A program made the translations under genes and the position numbers. A DNA stretch of 64,000 nt, taken from the NCBI GenBank assembly GCA_947359465.1, contig OX375872.1, positions 136,786,566 through 136,850,565 on the forward strand, written 5' to 3'. The stretch's first letter is position 1. Each line of letters begins with the position of its first letter. This DNA is from Metellina segmentata (lineage: Eukaryota > Arthropoda > Arachnida > Araneae > Tetragnathidae). Below are positions 1 to 64,000 of the stretch, one piece after another. The notes beneath the pieces were generated by a model, which saw nothing but the letters and a program-made list of their open reading frames with translations, did not search any database and was not told the origin of the DNA.

Positions 1-61063
<61,063 letters not shown>

Positions 61064-61282
61064 CACTTCACAGTTAAAATACTACACAGTAGTCATCAAA
61101 AATATGAATTTCAGTACCCTAAAAAATGATTTATTACCATTCAAATTCTTCATGGTTTATTAGATACAAAGAAATAGCTCCAAAATCTTAAATTTAAATA
61201 TTTAGTGTTCATAAAACCTAATAAATTCACAAAGGTCTTTACACTAAGATATTTATCTAGTAAATAATCCAATTATAATATA
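61064..61282 (-). promoter_or_regulatory. Likely 5' UTR / proximal upstream region of Ask1
   Basis: The 220 bases upstream of the start codon before a Helitron-like end. An in-frame TAG lies 18 bases upstream. No TATA box or initiator can be asserted; the transcription start could also lie beyond the inserted repeats or in an unseen upstream exon. Confidence 0.3.
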
Positions 61283-62964
61283 CTAGCCACAGCGTTAACA
61301 GTGTTCTTTTTGTGGGGTCAGGTATAACCACTGCTCGCTAACCCCTGGTGAATTCCTAATTGGTTACGAACTTGAAATTTGTAGCCTATTGGATAACAGC
61401 CATAACAGCATTGCACATGGTGTTGGTTTGTTTCGCATATCAAATGGGAATTCGTACCCTATAGGATAACAGCCATCAAGGCATTGTCAAATGCGGACAA
61501 ATTCAAAATGCGAAGATATCCAATCGGCGTGATGTCACAATCCTGTGTGAAAATATAAATATTCAATGGAAAATTATTTATTAAAAGAAAATCAAATGCA
61601 TAAGGTATCTATCTAGGTGTAAAATTTTCTGCAGATTTCAAGCCTGTCAAAATTTTCAACTTATCTTTAACAATCCCAATATTACAACAAAAAAGAACTA
61701 CACAATGCCAATAAAAAAATAATAATAATAAAATTTTGTTTTGTTTTGCTTTCTTTTGCTGGAATTGTATTAGTGCGGGAAATGGAATCTGTTGATTTCT
61801 GAAACGCGAAGGTTGGCATGACGTCACAATCTCTTGCTCTTTTTTTCTTCTATTTCTTAGACTATTAAAGATAAAGTATAAACTTCAACGGATTTGAACT
61901 CTGAGGAAAATTTCACATTAGATCGATACCTAAAATTAGGATTTTCTGTAAATAAATAATTTTTTTAATTGAATCTATTCTATCTTTCATATTTTTGCAA
62001 GAGATTGTGACGTCACGTCAACTTTTGCTTTCCAAAAATAAACAGATTGCATTTCCTGCCCTTCGTGTTAAAAAAAAAACAGATTACATTTCCTGCCCTC
62101 TTTGATTTTAGCAGAGTAAAAAAGTAAACATTTTAACTGGCATTCTTTAGTTATTTTTCGTAAAATCGGAATCATTTAAGATTGAAATTTTCAACGGATT
62201 TGAAATCTGCGGAAAATTTTACACCAGATTAGTGCCTAACATCACGACGTTGCTTGTAATTCGCAAACCAACACCACAGGCATGGGCAATGCCGGGCTAG
62301 CCACAAAGTGGCTATTGTTTCATAACATTGAATGTTTATTTCAATTTGGCTTATTTCAGCAAAACTTATTAACATTGCAGAGCGACAATTTTAAATTTTC
62401 TTCAATTGCTAAAAAAGTCTAAATACATTTTAAAAAGCCACCTCTTCCTTATCTTAAATTTAGAAATGTAAAGTTCCCCAATACCACTGTTCATTTAAAT
62501 ACACATGGATGGGCACATCAATGGACAATTGCTGCTGCAAAGAATGACCATCGTTTGATTTGAGATTCATTCATTTTGATTTCCTGATCAACGGATTCAA
62601 ATGAAGCAAAATAAATAATTAAAGTTATGACTAACGTTCTTCAGTGCTTTTTTTTCTATCTCAGCGATCGTTAAAGATAGAATGAAAATTTCTCCGGGTT
62701 TGAAATCTGCGGAAAATTGTACACGAGATAGATATCTTCAACGTTAGATTTTCTTCAAATAAATAATTTTTTAATTAAATATTTATATTTTCACAAGAGA
62801 TTGTAATGTGACGTCTGATGTTGATCTCTTCACAATTTAATTTGGCCACATTTGACAATGACGAGGCCATCACGGGCAACACCGTGATGGCTGTTATCCA
62901 ATAGACTGTTATCCCCACGAAAAGAACTGTCACGGGCAAAGACGTGCAAACCACGAGTGGCTAG
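61283..62964. mobile_element. Helitron-like composite with outward-facing 3' ends
   Basis: Left boundary A|CTAGCCACAGCGTT is the reverse complement of a CTAG|T 3' end and matches the 3' part of H2; right boundary CCACGAGTGGCTAG|T is another 3' end in plus orientation. CACGGGCAA motifs precede the ends. Inside, blocks with TTTGAAATCTGCGGAAAATT and AAGAGATTGTGACGTCAC recur several times (about 61600, 61880-62010, 62190, 62700, 62795). No replicase seen. Confidence 0.5.
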
Positions 62965-63117
62965 TTTTGAATACTTAAGTTCTTTCAAATACCGTTGAAC
63001 TGCCGTTTGATTTCATTGGTTCATTTTAAATAATTCCTTCCTTGGCGACTTTAGATATGCGATAAAAAAAACGCCAAGACCGTTTCCACCGCTATAAACA
63101 GACTGAAGCTGTACCAA

Positions 63118-63510
63118 AAATTTCTACAAAAATGTAATTGCAAGCAAAAAATAAATTAATTTAATACACAAAAAACATCATTAGCTACACAAATTTCAAA
63201 TTGTTACCACAAGTTGTATCGCCGGCCTCATGGCGACAATCCGCTTTAATCACAAAAAACATGGCAGCGGTTTTCGAAAATTACGACGCAAGTGTTCTTT
63301 ATTGGAATTACAATTTCAGTGAATACAATTCTCAAAAGTACTCATAATCGCGCAGCTCTAAATAAGACCAAGAATAATAGTTGCTGTTTAAAGTATCAAA
63401 AATTTTAAAGTTCCCTGATTTTTTGTGAAATTTGAATATTTTTCTTGAGTTTTCCTGAATTAAAAAGTTTTCTGAGAATTCCCTGATTTCCCGGTTCTGT
63501 TACCACCCTG
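63118..63510. mobile_element. CAGGGTGG-ended element, copy C (right half only)
   Basis: Matches the corresponding stretch of copy A from AATGTAATTGCAAGCAAAAA onward, includes ACCACAAGTTGTAT and AATTACGACGC, and ends GTTACCACCCTG at 63510. The left half is missing. Confidence 0.6.
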
Positions 63511-63723
63511 ATGCTGCATCTGGAAACGCAAGTGTTGTCGATGTGTATTTCTCTAATAAATTTTCTAGAGAAAAGGCATTTTCTCTAAATAAATCACTGC
63601 AAATACCTGTATGTCATTAAATAATGCAACTCAATAGTTATACAAATTACTTGTATTCATTGGGGATGCTGATGCGCTATTATAGGTTATGATTTTATGA
63701 TTGAAAAATATTAAAGCATATAG

Positions 63724-64000
63724 ACTGCTGGCCATCCAAAATGCAACACCAAGGACAATAGATATCAAAGCCAAATTTATTAGGGAGATAACACAGTACA
63801 CAGGTGAAATGATTGAAAATACAGCTTCCTGCGAGGTGAGGAAGTCAATGAAATCAGTATTGAGTATTGCCGCCTTCGGCTGGCAATAATCGCTGCTAAT
63901 AGCGATTATTAACGCGCCTCAGCATTGTATGAAAGAGGCTTTGGATGTGTTGTTGGGGTATGGCAGGTCATGCTACTTAAACACATAGCCAAAGTTGATC
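63724..64000. mobile_element. Possible Tc1-like terminal fragment running off the window
   Basis: ACTGCTGGCCATCCAAAATG followed by CAACACC resembles Tc1-type terminal repeats seen in arthropods. No transposase motif before the edge. Confidence 0.3.

Overview
This is eukaryotic DNA, about 70% A+T, dominated by one large gene on the minus strand. The gene is an orthologue of apoptosis signal-regulating kinase (ASK1, the MAP3K5/MAP3K15 family). I assembled 22 coding exons, all with GT-AG splice sites and compatible phases. They run from the start codon at 61063 down to the left edge of the window and join into one uninterrupted reading frame of 877 codons. The last part of the gene (C-terminal coiled coil and SAM-like region) lies beyond position 1. 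The first 178 residues are the thioredoxin-binding-like N-terminal region, about 179-419 the central helical (TPR-type) regulatory region, about 419-589 the PH-like region, and about 603-856 the serine/threonine kinase domain. All catalytic motifs are present. No other host gene was recognised. Large introns, AT-rich intronic DNA, many degraded Tc1/mariner, pogo/Tigger, piggyBac, hAT-like and Helitron-like elements, a CR1-like LINE and a tRNA-derived SINE family together suggest an arthropod, perhaps a chelicerate such as a spider. The organism call is inference. Layout from the 3' side of the gene (low coordinates): 1-3.1 kb exons 22-19 and a Helitron-like element; 4.2-7.3 kb a hAT-like transposase pseudogene with a LINE RNase H fragment nested in it; 7.5-11 kb exons 18-16 with a Tc1 remnant and a long hairpin; 11.6-16 kb a second hAT-like pseudogene and an unidentified TIR element; 16.5 kb exon 15; 18.4-21.3 kb two Tc1 remnants; 21.8 kb exon 14 with the ATP-binding loop; 22.3-26.7 kb piggyBac-like and Tigger-like elements; 28-32.4 kb exons 13-9 with another Tc1 remnant; 33-35.3 kb a piggyBac element between TTAA sites; 37.4 kb exon 8; 38.7-40.9 kb a Helitron-like element and the first copy of a 984-bp TIR family; 41.8 kb exon 7; 42-45.2 kb LINE remnant and a CAGGGTGG-ended element; 45.5-45.8 kb exons 6-5; 46.2-48.25 kb a Tigger derivative and a long foldback element; 48.6-50.6 kb exons 4-2 with an exact 531-bp tandem duplication; 51-61 kb intron 1, a stack of nested transposons and tandem repeats; 61 kb exon 1; 61.3-64 kb Helitron-like and other repeats upstream of the gene. 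No clearly new gene system is visible. The most interesting observations are the exact duplication that copies the exon 4 acceptor, two full-length copies of a 984-bp palindrome-rich transposon (one nested in a mariner), the foldback element, and a transposon that splits a minisatellite array. All element families were recognised by eye from protein motifs and terminal repeats; no database was searched.
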